Source: Ramlibacter albus
GTDB taxonomy: Bacteria > Pseudomonadota > Gammaproteobacteria > Burkholderiales > Burkholderiaceae_C
DNA: 64,000 bases
Reading direction: 5' to 3'
Assembly (NCBI RefSeq): GCF_014297445.1
Contig: NZ_JACORU010000015.1
Location: forward strand, 61,607 to 125,606
This document shows, one piece after another, positions 16,856 to 25,640 of this stretch. A program made the position numbers and the translations under genes. The number at the start of each line of letters is the position of its first letter. Position 1 is the stretch's first letter. The notes beneath the pieces were generated by a model. It was not told the origin of the DNA. It saw only the letters and a program-made list of their open reading frames with translations, and did not search any database.

Positions 16856-18013
16856 TCAAGCCCTTGCTGGTAGCAGCGCCCACAGCGGCACAGCCTCGAT
16901 CTTCTGCGCAAGCGCAAAGCGATGCAGCCCCGGGTACACGACGTACAGCCTCTCAAGCTTCAAGTCCTCCATCGCGATCTGCATGGAAGCCGTCACGCGC
17001 GGCTGGTCCGTGTACTTGATCTCGACACCGATGCGCCGGTCACCCTGCACCAGCAGCAGGTCGAGCTCGGCGCCGGCATGCGTCGCCCAGAAATACGCCT
17101 GGTGCGGCTGCGCAAGCCTCAACACCTGCTCGATCGCGAACCCTTCCCAGCTGGCGCCAACACGCCCGTGCGTCAGAAGCTGCGGAAAGGTGCGCACGTC
17201 GAGCAGGAAATGCAGCAGCCCCGAGTCGCGGAAATAGATCTTCGGCGCCTTCACCTGCCGCTTGCCCAGGTTCTCGTGCCAAGGCGGCAGCTGCCGGATC
17301 ATGAAGGTCTGCGTGAGGTGGTCGAGATAGCGCCGCACTGTCATCTCGCCTACACCGAGCGAGCGTGCCAGCTCCGCGCCGTTCCACGTCTGGCCGTGGT
17401 AGTGGGCGAGGAACTGCCAGAAGCGCGTCATCATCGGCGCGGGGACGTTCACGCCAAGCTGGGGCAGGTCCGTGTAGATGTACCTGTTGATCGCATCGGA
17501 CCGCCACGTCCAGCTCGTCTCGTCGCTCTCGGCGAGGTACGAGTTGGGGAATCCGCCGCGTAGCCACAGGCGGTTGACTGCCTCGCTGTCGACGCCGATC
17601 TCGTCGATGGTGAACCCGCCGATCTCCAGCAGCGAAACGCGGCCCAGGAGCGACTCGGTCGGATGCATCGCGCGAGGCGACGCACTACCGAGCAACAGGT
17701 ACTGCCCCGGCCGATCGATGTGCGTGGGCCGGTCGATCAGGTAGCGGAGCAGCTCGGTCAGGCGCGGCAGGTGCTGGATCTCGTCGACGACCACCAGCCC
17801 TTCCAGGTTCTGCAGCACCTCCATGGGCGCGCTCTCCAGCCGCGAGCGCATGAGAGGGTTCTCGAGGTCGAAGTAGTTCGGCGAGTCCGGCGCCAGAAAG
17901 GCGCGGGCCAGCGTGGTCTTGCCCACCTGTCGCGGGCCGACCAGTTCGACCGCCCGGAAGGTGCGCAGGCGCTGCTGGATGCTCCCCAGCAGCGAGGTTC
18001 GCTCGATGTGCAT
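16856..18013 (-). CDS. AAA family ATPase with C-terminal DUF4143 domain (second copy)
   Basis: About 385 residues from the ATG at 18013. Walker A is GPRQVGKTT and Walker B is LVVVDEIQ, followed by the AAA_14 sensor region (LLLGSASP). The DUF4143 part has IYFRDSGLLHFLLD and the nuclease-like AELDLLLVQGDRRIGVEIKY. The frame is open upstream through a glycine-rich stretch, but that part lies inside the MFS gene and the repeat region and is not counted. It shares domain order with the ATPase at 8.5-9.6 kb but the two differ in sequence, so they are not a recent duplicate. It is followed by an XRE gene. Confidence 0.85.
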   Translation of the reverse strand: MHIERTSLLGSIQQRLRTFRAVELVGPRQVGKTTLARAFLAPDSPNYFDLENPLMRSRLESAPMEVLQNLEGLVVVDEIQHLPRLTELLRYLIDRPTHIDRPGQYLLLGSASPRAMHPTESLLGRVSLLEIGGFTIDEIGVDSEAVNRLWLRGGFPNSYLAESDETSWTWRSDAINRYIYTDLPQLGVNVPAPMMTRFWQFLAHYHGQTWNGAELARSLGVGEMTVRRYLDHLTQTFMIRQLPPWHENLGKRQVKAPKIYFRDSGLLHFLLDVRTFPQLLTHGRVGASWEGFAIEQVLRLAQPHQAYFWATHAGAELDLLLVQGDRRIGVEIKYTDQPRVTASMQIAMEDLKLERLYVVYPGLHRFALAQKIEAVPLWALLPARA

Positions 18014-18034
18014 CCGCGAATGGTACAAGCCTTC

Positions 18035-18073
18035 ACCTTGAAAATCCATCATGGCATGGGGGATTTTCAAGGT
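18035..18073. promoter_or_regulatory. Perfect 13-bp inverted repeat upstream of the second DUF4143 ATPase
   Basis: ACCTTGAAAATCC at 18035-18047 and GGATTTTCAAGGT at 18061-18073 are exact inverted copies with a 13-bp spacer. It lies 22-60 bp upstream of the ATPase start and includes the stop codon of the upstream MFS gene. It could be an operator for the XRE protein, or form an RNA hairpin between the two genes. Confidence 0.6.
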
Positions 18074-19284
18074 AGATTGGCCGTCCTCCTGCGCCTCACC
18101 AGCACCACCGCCCCCACCGCCGCCGCCACAAGCCCCGACATCGCCCCCGCCACCAGCGCCCACCGCGCCCCCAACCGATTCGCCACCAACCCAATCAACG
18201 GCGCCCCCAGCGGCGTGCCACCCGCCGACACCGCCAGTACAAGCGCAATCACCCGCCCACGCAGGAACGGGTCACTCCACAACTGCGCCGCGCTATGCGC
18301 CGTCGTCGTAAACGTCTGCGTCGACAACCCCGCAAAGAACAGCGCCACCGCAAACCATCGATAAGTCGGCATCGCCGCCGCCGTAAGCAGTGCCACACCA
18401 AACGCCACCGCAGCCCCCACCAGCAACCCCATTCGCGGCTTGTCGCGCCCCGCCGAGAGCAGCGCACCCGTCACCGACCCCACCGCCATCGACGAAGTCA
18501 ACAACCCGAACTCGCGCGCCCCCACAGCAAACACCGACACAGCCATCGTCGAGATGTAGATCGGAAAGTTCAACCCGAACGTCCCGATCAGGAAAAACAT
18601 GAACAGCACCGTGCGCAGCTCGCCGCGTGCCCACACGTGCCGCAGACCATCCATCAGGCCGCTGCTTTGCACACCAGTTGAAGCGCGAGGGTGAAACTCC
18701 GCAGGCCGCAAATACACAAGCGCCGCCAGCACCCCCGCAAACGAGAGCGCATTCAGCACAAACACCCACCCACTCCCCACCCACGCAATCAACACCCCCG
18801 CCACCGCAGGCCCCACCAGCCGCCCCGCATTGAACGACGTCGAATTCAGCGCAACCGCATTCGACAGGTGCGCGTCCCCCACCAGCTCCGACACAAAGCT
18901 CTGCCGCGTCGGCGAATCGAACGCCGTGGTGCAGCCCAGCAGCAGCGCGAACAGGTACACATGCCACAGCTCGACCGCACCTGTAAGCGTGAGGACACCC
19001 AGCCCCAGCGCCAGCAACCCCATGGCCGACTGCGTGAAGAACAGCACCCGTCGCCGGTCGTACCGGTCCGCCACCGCCCCCGTCAGCGGCAGCAGCAGGA
19101 ACTGCGGCCCGAACTGCAGGCTCATCACGATGCCTACGGCCGTAGCGTCGTGCTGCGTCAGCTCGGTCAGCACGATCCAGTCCTGCGCCGTGCGCTGCAT
19201 CCACGTGCCGATGTTCGAGATGAACGCACCCGCGGCCCAAAGCCTGTAGTTGTAATTGGCTAGCGAGCGGAAGGTCGTCTTCAC
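18067..19284 (-). CDS. MFS transporter, EntS/DHA3-like exporter
   Basis: About 405 residues with twelve predicted hydrophobic segments. The loop ADRYDRRRVLF between helices 2 and 3 is the MFS signature, and TRQSFVSELVGDAHLSNAVALNS is typical of the MFS_3 (enterobactin exporter-like) group. A GTG at 19284 is preferred as start because AGGAA lies 9 bases upstream and the protein then begins with the conserved FRSLANYNYRLW; a GTG at 19326 is possible. Likely exports a small molecule across the inner membrane; substrate unknown. Divergent from the DD-carboxypeptidase gene. Confidence 0.85.
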   Translation of the reverse strand: MKTTFRSLANYNYRLWAAGAFISNIGTWMQRTAQDWIVLTELTQHDATAVGIVMSLQFGPQFLLLPLTGAVADRYDRRRVLFFTQSAMGLLALGLGVLTLTGAVELWHVYLFALLLGCTTAFDSPTRQSFVSELVGDAHLSNAVALNSTSFNAGRLVGPAVAGVLIAWVGSGWVFVLNALSFAGVLAALVYLRPAEFHPRASTGVQSSGLMDGLRHVWARGELRTVLFMFFLIGTFGLNFPIYISTMAVSVFAVGAREFGLLTSSMAVGSVTGALLSAGRDKPRMGLLVGAAVAFGVALLTAAAMPTYRWFAVALFFAGLSTQTFTTTAHSAAQLWSDPFLRGRVIALVLAVSAGGTPLGAPLIGLVANRLGARWALVAGAMSGLVAAAVGAVVLVRRRRTANLP

Positions 19285-19366
19285 GTCGGCAAATTCCTCA
19301 TCCGGCCCATTCTGCCCCCGGGCCACGCGCGTTCCGCGACAATGCTCGGTGGACTTCCGTCAGACC

Positions 19367-20578
19367 ATGAGAACAAAGCACTTCCTCATCATTGCCTTCG
19401 CCGCCGCCGCGCTCCTCGCCGGCACTCCCTCGTTCGCCGCCAAGAAGGCCGCGCAGAAACCCGCCACCACCGCATCCTCATCGGCGACAGCACCCACCAC
19501 GGGCATCGTCGGCGGCGTGCCGGTGCTGCCTGCCAAAGCCTGGCTGGTGATGGACTTCGACTCCGGCGAGGTGCTGGCCTCGTCCAACCCCGACGAGCCG
19601 CTGCCCCCCGCGTCGCTCACCAAGATGATGACGAGCTACCTCGTCGAGCAGGCGCTCAAGTCCGGCAAGCTCAAGGAGAACGACCTCGTCTCCGTCAGCC
19701 AGTACGCGTGGTGCCGCGGCTCCAGCACGGAGTCGTGCATGTACCTGCCGCTGAACAGCCAGGCCACCGTCATCGACATGCTGCGCGGCGTCATCATCCA
19801 GTCCGGCAACGACGCCTCCAAGGCCCTTGCCGAGCACCTGGGCGGCACCGAAGAAGGCTTCGCGAAGATGATGAACGCCGAGGCCAAGCGCCTGGGCATG
19901 ACGAAAACGAACTTCGTCAACGCCACCGGCCTGCCCGACCCCGCGCACAAGGCGTCGGCACGCGACCTCGCGATCCTCGCGCGCGCGATCATCCGCGACA
20001 GCTCCAAGTACTACCCGATCTACGCCGAGCGCGACTTCACGTTCAACAAGATCAAGCAGGGCAACCGCAATGCGCTGCTGTACACGGACCCCAGCGTCGA
20101 CGGCCTCAAGACCGGCCACACGGAAGACGCGGGCTACTGCCTCGTCACCTCGGCCAAGCGAAACGGCATGCGCCTGATCACGGTCATCCTCAACACCAGC
20201 AGCGCGCAAGCTCGTGCGGACGAAACGCGCACGCTGCTCAACTGGGGCTTCGGCAATTTCGAGAAGGCCACGCCGCTGCAGCCGAACACGGCTGTGGGCA
20301 CGGCGAAGGTGCGCTACGGCACGGTGGACACCGTCGCCGCGGGGCTTGGCGCGCCGTGGACCGTGACCGTGCCGCGCGGCCAGAAAGTGGAGACCGCGGT
20401 GCAGTTGAAGCCGGACCTCGAAGCACCCATCGCGAAGGGCGCCGTCGTCGGCAAGGTCGTCGCCAGCTCGAACGGCAAACAGCTTTCGGAAGCGCCGCTG
20501 GTGGCGCAGGCCGACGTGGAGCGCGCCAACTTCTTCAAACGCGCCTGGCAGGGCGTGACGGGGATGTTCGGGAAGTAA
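19367..20578 (+). CDS. D-alanyl-D-alanine carboxypeptidase (PBP5/6 type)
   Basis: About 403 residues. It has a signal peptide (FLIIAFAAAALLAGTPSFA), the active-site motifs ASLTKMM (SxxK), SGNDASKAL (SxN) and DGLKTGHTEDAGYC (KTG), and a C-terminal PBP5-type beta domain ending in an amphipathic helix (FFKRAWQGVTGMFGK) for membrane attachment. It trims the terminal D-alanine from peptidoglycan pentapeptides in the periplasm. Standard housekeeping gene. The ATG lies 82 bp from the divergent MFS start, so a shared promoter region is present. Confidence 0.93.
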   Translation: MRTKHFLIIAFAAAALLAGTPSFAAKKAAQKPATTASSSATAPTTGIVGGVPVLPAKAWLVMDFDSGEVLASSNPDEPLPPASLTKMMTSYLVEQALKSGKLKENDLVSVSQYAWCRGSSTESCMYLPLNSQATVIDMLRGVIIQSGNDASKALAEHLGGTEEGFAKMMNAEAKRLGMTKTNFVNATGLPDPAHKASARDLAILARAIIRDSSKYYPIYAERDFTFNKIKQGNRNALLYTDPSVDGLKTGHTEDAGYCLVTSAKRNGMRLITVILNTSSAQARADETRTLLNWGFGNFEKATPLQPNTAVGTAKVRYGTVDTVAAGLGAPWTVTVPRGQKVETAVQLKPDLEAPIAKGAVVGKVVASSNGKQLSEAPLVAQADVERANFFKRAWQGVTGMFGK

Positions 20579-20588
20579 CCGGCCCCGG

Positions 20589-22163
20589 CTACGACGCGCG
20601 CGCGATCGTCCGCGATTGCTCGCGCATGTACTGCGGCAGGTAGTAGAACGAAGCCAGCCCCTTGCCGGTGTTGCCGGACGCTTTCCAGCCGCCGAAGGGC
20701 TGGTAGCCCGGCCACGCGCCGGTGGTCGCCCCGAGCGAGCGGTTGGCGAAAGTCACACCGGCCTCGATGTTGTCCATGAACCAGGGGATGTCTTCTTCGG
20801 CGCCGAAGAAGCCCGCGGTCAAACCATAAGGGACCGCGTTCGCGCGTTGCATCGCCTCGTCGCGCGACTTGACGCGGCCCACCAGCAGGATCGGGCAGAA
20901 GAGCTCCTGGCTCCACAGCGGGTGCGACGCGTCGGCTTCGGCGAGCGTGTTGGCGACGTACTGCCCCCGGCGGGGCATATCCGGCTTGTGGCCGCCCATG
21001 ACGATGCGGGCCGAACCCGCCAGCTGTTCGCAATAGCGGCCGAAGTTGCGGTAACCGTTCTCGGTGGCCAGCGGCCCGGCGAAGGTGCCGCGCTCCAGCG
21101 GGTCGCCGATGACGAGCGTCTTCACGAATTCGGCAACGCGCCCGATCAGGTCGTCGGCGATGTCCTCGTGCACGAACACACGCGACAACGCCGAGCACTT
21201 CTGCCCGCCCATCCCGAACGCCGAGCGCGCGACACCCTTTGCCGCCGCGTCGAGGTCAGCCCCCGGCAGCACGATGGCGGAGTTCTTGCCACCCATCTCC
21301 GTGATGCAGGGCCGCGGGATGAAGCGCGACGCCTGGTGCGCAAGGATGCCGCGCCCGACCGCATGCGAGCCCGTGAACGTGACGCCACCGGTGCGGTCGT
21401 CGGTGACCAGCGCGGCGCCGATGCCCGGCCCGTCGCCCACGATGTTGTTGAACACACCTGCAGGCACGCCGGCCTCGTGCAGGCATTCCGCCAACAACAC
21501 GCCTGACCACGGCGTCGCCAATGAGCCTTTCAACACGACCGCATTGCCGGCGACCAGCGCGGCGAGCGAGGGGCCCGCGGCCAGTGCGAACGGGTAGTTG
21601 AACGGCGCGATGACCACCCACACGCCGTAGGGCCGCATCACGCTGCGGTTGGTCAGGTGCATGCCGGGCACCGGGTCCGAGGGCAGCACACGGTCGAAGC
21701 CTTCGTGCGCTTCCATCTGCGCGCAATAGATCTTGCAGAAGTCCACCACCTCCGCGACTTCCGCCAGCGCTTCCACGCGGTTCTTGCCGACTTCGCGCGA
21801 GACGGCCACCGCGATCTCGTACATGCGGGCCTGGATGCGTTGCTGCGCGCGGCGGATGATCGCCACGCGCTCGCGCCACGGCGTCAGCCCCCAGCTGCGT
21901 GCTGCGCCGGTAGCAGCTGCCATGGCGGCATCGGCATCGCGCAGTGACGCCACCGAGAAGCGGCCGATGGTCGTATCAAGGTCGGCGGGGCTGCGCTTGT
22001 CCAGGCGCTCTTCGGTGTGCACGGGCTTTCCGGCGATCCACAAGGGGTGCTCCTGCGCACCGTCGGCTGCGAACGTCTTCAACGCGCTTTCGAACGCGTC
22101 GTGCAGCTCCTGCGGGGGTTGGTACATGCTGGCGTAAGTCAGCTCGAAAGCGCCTTGGGTCAT
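20589..22163 (-). CDS. Aldehyde dehydrogenase, 1-pyrroline-5-carboxylate dehydrogenase-like
   Basis: 524 residues. The catalytic cysteine is in GMGGQKCSALSR and the catalytic glutamate in ITEMGGKNSAIV; VTFTGSHAVGRGI is the cofactor loop. The N-terminal part (HPLWIAGKPV, RSPADLDTTIGRF) and the GQKCSA signature are those of the P5C dehydrogenase branch, which oxidises glutamate semialdehyde to glutamate in proline breakdown. It stands alone, with no proline dehydrogenase nearby, so another aldehyde substrate is possible. It is convergent with the carboxypeptidase gene. Confidence 0.85.
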   Translation of the reverse strand: MTQGAFELTYASMYQPPQELHDAFESALKTFAADGAQEHPLWIAGKPVHTEERLDKRSPADLDTTIGRFSVASLRDADAAMAAATGAARSWGLTPWRERVAIIRRAQQRIQARMYEIAVAVSREVGKNRVEALAEVAEVVDFCKIYCAQMEAHEGFDRVLPSDPVPGMHLTNRSVMRPYGVWVVIAPFNYPFALAAGPSLAALVAGNAVVLKGSLATPWSGVLLAECLHEAGVPAGVFNNIVGDGPGIGAALVTDDRTGGVTFTGSHAVGRGILAHQASRFIPRPCITEMGGKNSAIVLPGADLDAAAKGVARSAFGMGGQKCSALSRVFVHEDIADDLIGRVAEFVKTLVIGDPLERGTFAGPLATENGYRNFGRYCEQLAGSARIVMGGHKPDMPRRGQYVANTLAEADASHPLWSQELFCPILLVGRVKSRDEAMQRANAVPYGLTAGFFGAEEDIPWFMDNIEAGVTFANRSLGATTGAWPGYQPFGGWKASGNTGKGLASFYYLPQYMREQSRTIARAS

Positions 22164-22190
22164 GCTTCGGGTCCTCCGGGTGCGCGCATC

Positions 22191-23354
22191 TTATGTCGAA
22201 CGCAGCGGCCGGAAGAACTCGCGGATTTCGTGCGCCAGCACTTCGGGCTGCTCCATCGCCGCGAAGTGGCCGCCGCGTTGCGCCACCGTCCACCGGCGGA
22301 TGTCCGAGTACGTGCGCTGCGCCAGCGAGCGCGGCGGCCGCAGGATCTCCTTCGGGAACTCTAAATAGCCCATCGGCACATCGATGGTCGCGCCGCGCGG
22401 GATCGGCCACTCGCGGTGCATACGCCAGTAGTACGGCCAGAACGACGAGCCGATCGCGCCGGTCACCCAGTACAAGGTGATGTTGGCGAGCATCTCGTCG
22501 CGGCCCACCGCATGCGCGGGGTCGCCGTCGTTGTCGCTCCACCGCTGGAATTTCTCGACGATCCACGCGGCCAGGCCCGCCGGCGAATCGGTCAGGCCAT
22601 GCGCCAGCGTGATCGGCCGCGTGCCCTGGATCCACTGGTAGCCGGTCTCCTCCTTCAGGAAGTGCGCGAGTTCGCCGGCATAGCGCTTCTCGGCCTCGTC
22701 CGTCTGCGGCATCTCGCCGTCGCGCCGCACCGCGAGCAGGTTGAGGTGGATGCCGTATAGCTTCTTCGCGTGTGCGTGGCCGAGGCGCGTGGTGATGAAG
22801 CCGCCCCAGTCGCCACCTTGCGCCGCGAAGCGTTCGTAGCCGAGCACGTCCGTCATGAGCGCTGCGAACGTGTCCGCTATTTCCTCGACACCGAACGCCG
22901 CCTGCCCCGGCTGGTACGAGAAGCCGTAGCCGGGCAGCGAAGGCGCGACCACGGTGAACGCGTCGCGCTCGTCACCGCCGAAGCGTGCCGGGTCGGTCAG
23001 CATCGGGATCAATCGCCGGAACTCGAAGACGGAGCCGGGCCAGCCGTGCGACAGCAGCAGCGGCATCGGCGCCGGCCCGCGGCCGGGTTCGTGGATGAAG
23101 TGCAGGTCGATGCCGCCCACGCGCGCCTTGAACTGCCGGAACTCGTTGAGCGCGGCCTCGTGCACGCGCCAGTCGAAGCCGGTGCGCCAGTAGTCGACCA
23201 GCTGCTTCATGTACTCGACGCTCGTGCCGGCCTGCCACGGGGGCACGTTCGCCGGTTCGTCGGGCCAGCGCGTGCGGGCGAGGCGTGCGCGCAGGTCGTC
23301 GAGGACCGCGGGCTCGATTGCGACGCGGAATGGCGTGGGCTGGGGTGCGGCCAT
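22191..23354 (-). CDS. Epoxide hydrolase family protein
   Basis: 387 residues. The N-terminal epoxide-hydrolase cap domain (EHN) begins FRVAIEPAVLDDLRARLART; the alpha/beta-hydrolase core has the oxyanion HGWPGSVFEF, the nucleophile Asp in GGDWGGFI, and a C-terminal His in RGGHFAAMEQPE. Family members open epoxides with water; some have moved to other esters. GGAG lies 8 bases before the ATG. The gene is co-directional with the upstream aldehyde dehydrogenase but is divergent from proQ. Confidence 0.87.
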   Translation of the reverse strand: MAAPQPTPFRVAIEPAVLDDLRARLARTRWPDEPANVPPWQAGTSVEYMKQLVDYWRTGFDWRVHEAALNEFRQFKARVGGIDLHFIHEPGRGPAPMPLLLSHGWPGSVFEFRRLIPMLTDPARFGGDERDAFTVVAPSLPGYGFSYQPGQAAFGVEEIADTFAALMTDVLGYERFAAQGGDWGGFITTRLGHAHAKKLYGIHLNLLAVRRDGEMPQTDEAEKRYAGELAHFLKEETGYQWIQGTRPITLAHGLTDSPAGLAAWIVEKFQRWSDNDGDPAHAVGRDEMLANITLYWVTGAIGSSFWPYYWRMHREWPIPRGATIDVPMGYLEFPKEILRPPRSLAQRTYSDIRRWTVAQRGGHFAAMEQPEVLAHEIREFFRPLRST

Positions 23355-23417
23355 GGGAGCGCTCCTGTAGCAGGCGCCATCATCGTGGAAAATCGGCGGA
23401 TCGTGCACTCGCCTTCC

Positions 23418-24029
23418 ATGACCCAAGACTCCCCCACCCAACCGCGCAGAAACAAGGCACCCCGCCAGGTGCACCCCCTGCTGCACAAGCTGTACGAGCT
23501 GCACCCGCGCCTGTTCGGCGCGCGCTTCCTGCCGCTGAAGCTCGGCATCTTCGAAGACCTGATCGCCGCGCACCCGGACGTGCTGCCGCCCGATGAGCTG
23601 AAGGTGGCGCTCGGTTTGCACACACGCTCCACGCGCTACATCGAGGCCGTGGCCTCCGGCCTCGCTCGCCACGATTTGCAGGCACGCCCCGTGGGGCCGG
23701 TGGCACCGGAACACGTGCACCACGCCATCCTCGAGCTGTACAAGCGCCGCCGCGGCAAGGCGCCGGAGCCGGCGCGCAGGCAGGCCGTCGAGCAGCTTGC
23801 GGCTGCCATTTCTTCCTCGGGCCTCGACCGCCTCGCGTATCGCGAGCGCTTCACGCCTGCGGACGAAGAGCTGGCCGCGATGCTCGAAGAGGCGCTTTCG
23901 ATCGCTGCGCAGAAAGAGGCGCGGCGCGAAGCGCTGCAACGCGCCTTCCGCGCGAGCGGCAAACCCGTCGCGGAGTTCGCGGAGATGTACGGGCTGGACC
24001 CGACAGAGGCCGAACAGCTGCTGCGTTGA
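23418..24029 (+). CDS. ProQ/FinO family RNA chaperone
   Basis: 203 residues. The ProQ/FinO domain covers about residues 15-115 and shows HPLLHKLYELHPRLFGARFLPLKLG-like order (only parts quoted), LKLGIFEDLI and LHTRSTRYIEAVA, which form the RNA-binding concave surface. The rest is helical and charged (up to the ...EAEQLLR end). Such proteins bind structured RNAs, including sRNAs and 3' ends of mRNAs. It stands alone, with a perfect hairpin 6 bp after its stop. Gene symbol not assigned because several paralogues occur in beta-proteobacteria. Confidence 0.85.
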   Translation: MTQDSPTQPRRNKAPRQVHPLLHKLYELHPRLFGARFLPLKLGIFEDLIAAHPDVLPPDELKVALGLHTRSTRYIEAVASGLARHDLQARPVGPVAPEHVHHAILELYKRRRGKAPEPARRQAVEQLAAAISSSGLDRLAYRERFTPADEELAAMLEEALSIAAQKEARREALQRAFRASGKPVAEFAEMYGLDPTEAEQLLR

Positions 24030-24035
24030 CCCTCC

Positions 24036-24056
24036 CGCTTGAGTTTTTCTCAAGCG
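24036..24056 (+). terminator. Hairpin 3' of the ProQ-family gene
   Basis: CGCTTGAG-ttttt-CTCAAGCG is a perfect 8-bp stem with a five-T loop, 6 bp after the stop codon. No T-run follows on the plus strand, so it is a weak terminator candidate; it could instead be an mRNA 3'-end structure, of the kind that ProQ-family proteins bind. A second short stem, CGGCGC-cgca-GCGCCG, lies at 24084-24099. Confidence 0.5.
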
Positions 24057-24138
24057 AAAGCCCGCCAAAACTCGTTTGTCAGCCGGCGCCGCAGCGCCGA
24101 GGATTCGGTCCACATCAACGCACCGCAGGACCGAAGCC

Positions 24139-24486
24139 ATGCCCGACCCCAGCGCCATCCTCACCGCCGACTCGCCGCCGCAACTGCTCGTCTCACGGCA
24201 CCGCGCAACCCGGGAGCTGCGCTTCCCGCCGCTGGCGGCGCAGTCGCCGCTCGCGGCCGAGCACGAGACAGTCGCCATCGCGGGCCGGGGCCACGTCTAC
24301 AGCTTCACGGTGATCCACCCGAACCCGAAGTCCGGCGCGGCGCCGTTCGCGCTCGGCTACGTGGACCTGCCGGGGCCGGTGCGCCTCTTCGGCCGCATCG
24401 GCGGCGAAGGCGTCGGCATCGGCGCCGCCTGTGAAGTCGTCGCGCATGCCGAATTCGGCTACGCGTTCCAGACCGTCGCAGCCTGA
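24139..24486 (+). CDS. OB-fold (DUF35-type) protein with lost zinc ribbon
   Basis: 115 residues. The C-terminal part (GRGHVYSFTVIHPNP, PFALGYVDLPGPVRLFGRI) is the acyl-CoA-associated OB fold that accompanies SCP-x-like thiolases. The N-terminal rubredoxin-like part, which normally has four cysteines, has none: the segment SRHRATRELRFPPLAAQSPL lacks them, and the protein has only one cysteine. It lies 11 bp upstream of the thiolase gene, so it is very likely its partner subunit. It begins the CoA catabolic operon. Confidence 0.78.
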   Translation: MPDPSAILTADSPPQLLVSRHRATRELRFPPLAAQSPLAAEHETVAIAGRGHVYSFTVIHPNPKSGAAPFALGYVDLPGPVRLFGRIGGEGVGIGAACEVVAHAEFGYAFQTVAA

Positions 24487-24497
24487 AGGAGCCCACC

Positions 24498-25640
24498 ATG
24501 ACGGACACCTACATCCGCGGCGTCGGCATGACGCGCTTCGGCCGGCACACCGGCACCTATGCGACCGACCTCGCGCAGGAGGCCATCTTTGCCGCGCTGC
24601 GTGACGCCGACACGCGGCTCGACGAGATCGAGGCCGTGTACTGCGCCAATGTGTTCGGCGGCATGATCCTCGGCCAGGTGCTGGTCCGCGACCTCGGCCT
24701 CAAGGGCATCCCGGTCTACAACGTCGAGAACGCCTGCGCCAGCGGCGCAACCGCCGTGCACCTCGCGCGGCATGCGCTGAAGGCCGGCGAGTACCGCAAC
24801 GTGCTCGTGGTCGGTATCGAGATGCTCACCCAGCTGGGCGGCGGCACGATCCCGCTGCAGCGCAACGACGACAAGACCGAGCTGTATGCGCAGGCCGGCA
24901 TGGTGCTGCCTGCCGTGTACGCGATGCGCGGGACGCGCTTCCTGCACGAGGGTCGCGGCACGCGCGCCGACCTGGCCGCCGTTGCCGTGAAGAACCGCGC
25001 CCATGGCGCGCTGAACGAGTACGCGCAGCAGCGCACACCGGTGACCGGCGGCGAAGTGCTCTCGTCACGCACGATCGCGGACCCGCTCACGCTGCTGCAG
25101 TGCTGCCCCTCGCAGGTCGACGGCGCCGCGGCCCTGGTGCTGGGCACCGCCCCCCAGGGCAGCAAGCCCGTCAAGGTGCTCGCGTCGATCGTGCAGTCGG
25201 GCATCGCGGAATCGGCAGACGACGACATCCTGGACGCCGAGATCACGGCGCGTGCGGCGCGCCTCGCCTACGAGCAGGCCGGTGTGGGCCCCGGCGACGT
25301 CGGCGTGGTGGAACTGCACGACGCTTTCACCATCGCGGAGCTGCTGTATTACGAAGCGCTCGGCCTCGCCGGGCCGGGCGAGGCGGTGAGCCTGCTGCAC
25401 TCGGGCGCCACGCGCGTGGGTGGCCGCGTGCCCGTCAACCCCAGTGGCGGCCTGCTGGCCAAGGGGCATCCGCTCGGCGCCACCGGTGTGGCGCAGATGG
25501 TCGAGGTCGCATGGCACCTGCAGGGCCGCGCGGGCGCGCGCCAGTCGGGTGCCCCGCGCATCGGCTTGACGCAGTGCACCGGCGGCGGCATCGCCGGTGT
25601 CGACCACGCCGCTTCGTCCGTCCACATCCTGGGGGTCTGA
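24498..25640 (+). CDS. Thiolase family protein (SCP-x / lipid-transfer type)
   Basis: 380 residues. The nucleophile cysteine is in VENACASGATAVHLA; a second region GGLLAKGHPLGATG has the conserved His, and QCTGGGIAG the second cysteine. These match non-specific lipid-transfer-type thiolases, which in complex with DUF35 OB-fold proteins carry out thiolytic or retro-aldol cleavage of acyl-CoA side chains. It is preceded by its probable OB-fold partner and followed without gap by an SDR gene. The actual acyl substrate is unknown. Confidence 0.88.
   Translation: MTDTYIRGVGMTRFGRHTGTYATDLAQEAIFAALRDADTRLDEIEAVYCANVFGGMILGQVLVRDLGLKGIPVYNVENACASGATAVHLARHALKAGEYRNVLVVGIEMLTQLGGGTIPLQRNDDKTELYAQAGMVLPAVYAMRGTRFLHEGRGTRADLAAVAVKNRAHGALNEYAQQRTPVTGGEVLSSRTIADPLTLLQCCPSQVDGAAALVLGTAPQGSKPVKVLASIVQSGIAESADDDILDAEITARAARLAYEQAGVGPGDVGVVELHDAFTIAELLYYEALGLAGPGEAVSLLHSGATRVGGRVPVNPSGGLLAKGHPLGATGVAQMVEVAWHLQGRAGARQSGAPRIGLTQCTGGGIAGVDHAASSVHILGV

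Noticed and set aside
18014..18163. Glycine-rich N-terminal extension of the second DUF4143 ATPase
   Set aside because: It overlaps the MFS gene and the inverted repeat, while the conserved start of the ATPase is at the ATG at 18013.
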